The notes below the pieces were generated by a model, which saw nothing but the letters and a program-made list of their open reading frames with translations, was not told the origin of the DNA and made no database searches. Of a DNA stretch of 44,425 nt, positions 44,150 through 44,425 are shown piece by piece. The DNA is from Robertmurraya siralis (GTDB lineage: Bacteria; Bacillota; Bacilli; Bacillales; Cytobacillaceae), in NCBI RefSeq assembly GCF_005502275.1, contig NZ_SWLZ01000032.1:1-44425 (forward strand). Reading direction: 5' to 3'. The stretch's first letter is position 1, and each line of letters opens with the position of its first letter. A program made the translations under genes and the position numbers.

Positions 44150-44320
44150 AGCCGACTTTCTGTTTGCTTTATAGGCATTTCGATGGAGTTTTTCCCATCT
44201 GTCTTGACCTTATAGTTAAACGTCACGTTTTGACCAGCATATGCTTCGATTCGATTCATTCCCATTGCGATCGACGAATACTAAATGAAGATCTTTTCTC
44301 GATATCGGTCTTTATACTGT
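44150..44320 (-). pseudogene. Possible frameshifted protein remnant
   Basis: On the minus strand two frames give protein-like pieces: DLHLVFVDRNGNESNR, and in the next frame IEAYAGQNVTFNYKVKTDGK with NSIEMPIKQ. Joined by one frameshift they read as one hydrophilic beta-rich segment. No start or ribosome site; no family recognised. It could be chance. Confidence 0.25.
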
Positions 44321-44416
44321 TATTGTCCCTATATAGTAGACAGTTTTAGAAAAACAGTCACTCTCGAATTCATGATATAGTGGTTGTACAGGGTTATAGA
44401 GAGAGGAATGATTGAG

Positions 44417-44425
44417 ATGGAGAAG
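44417..44425 (+). CDS. Start of a gene running off the right edge
   Basis: ATG at 44417 (Met-Glu-Lys) lies 10 bases after GAGAGAGG; the ATG at 44408 is too close to it. TATAGT near 44376 could be a -10. Only three codons are visible, so the product is unknown. Confidence 0.5.

Overview
The window is a chromosomal segment of an endospore-forming, low-GC Gram-positive bacterium of the Bacillaceae. Supporting signs are the sufCDSUB, metNPQ, yusD-yusE-yusF, gcvH, yusI and fadNAE blocks in the relative order known from the yur/yus region of Bacillus subtilis; spore genes (a gerA-type receptor operon, cotW and cotX); AGGAGG-type ribosome binding sites with frequent TTG starts; and SAM-I and ydaO-type riboswitches. 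No rRNA, tRNA, CRISPR array or prophage was seen.

Layout: 1-2830 is accessory: the edge of an IS3-family element, an SLH-domain amidase, and an orphan DUF3969 (immunity-like) gene beside a decayed toxin tail. 2833-8057 is the Fe-S assembly operon sufCDSUB (minus strand). 8834-12536 holds a small orphan gene and metNPQ behind a SAM-I riboswitch. 12604-16290 holds yusD (SCP2-like), an MFS exporter, yusE (thioredoxin-like) and an SDF-family dicarboxylate/amino-acid symporter behind a c-di-AMP riboswitch. 17022-21145 is the phosphate operon pstSCAB-phoU (plus strand) behind a four-box PhoP site. 21421-23184 holds yusF, gcvH and yusI. 23185-24995 is a graveyard of IS1182 and IS21 remnants and repeats. 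24996-30679 is the beta-oxidation operon fadN-fadA-fadE under a FadR operator.

The right part holds yuzL, a Fur-box promoter driving a short C-rich RNA that resembles FsrA, a germinant receptor operon gerA-gerB-gerC, a RodA/FtsW-type SEDS glycosyltransferase, a DUF4931 protein, a tungstate system (a fused HTH/periplasmic-binding-like regulator plus tupABC), and spore coat genes cotX and cotW. It ends in short Lys-rich or zinc-ribbon ORFs around a phased TTCCGGAA array and the first codons of another gene.

Most operons import or handle small nutrients (methionine, phosphate, dicarboxylates, tungstate, iron), each under its own sensor: SAM RNA, PhoP boxes, c-di-AMP RNA, an HTH/binding-domain regulator, and Fur. 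The least explained material is repetitive: a 20-21 bp phased palindrome array (43830-43941), two 51-52 bp tandem-repeat loci with the same layout (8514 and 24485), two copies of a 156-158 bp dispersed element (22684 and 40369), and two copies of a GC-rich dispersed element each ending in a different hairpin (24780 and 31570).
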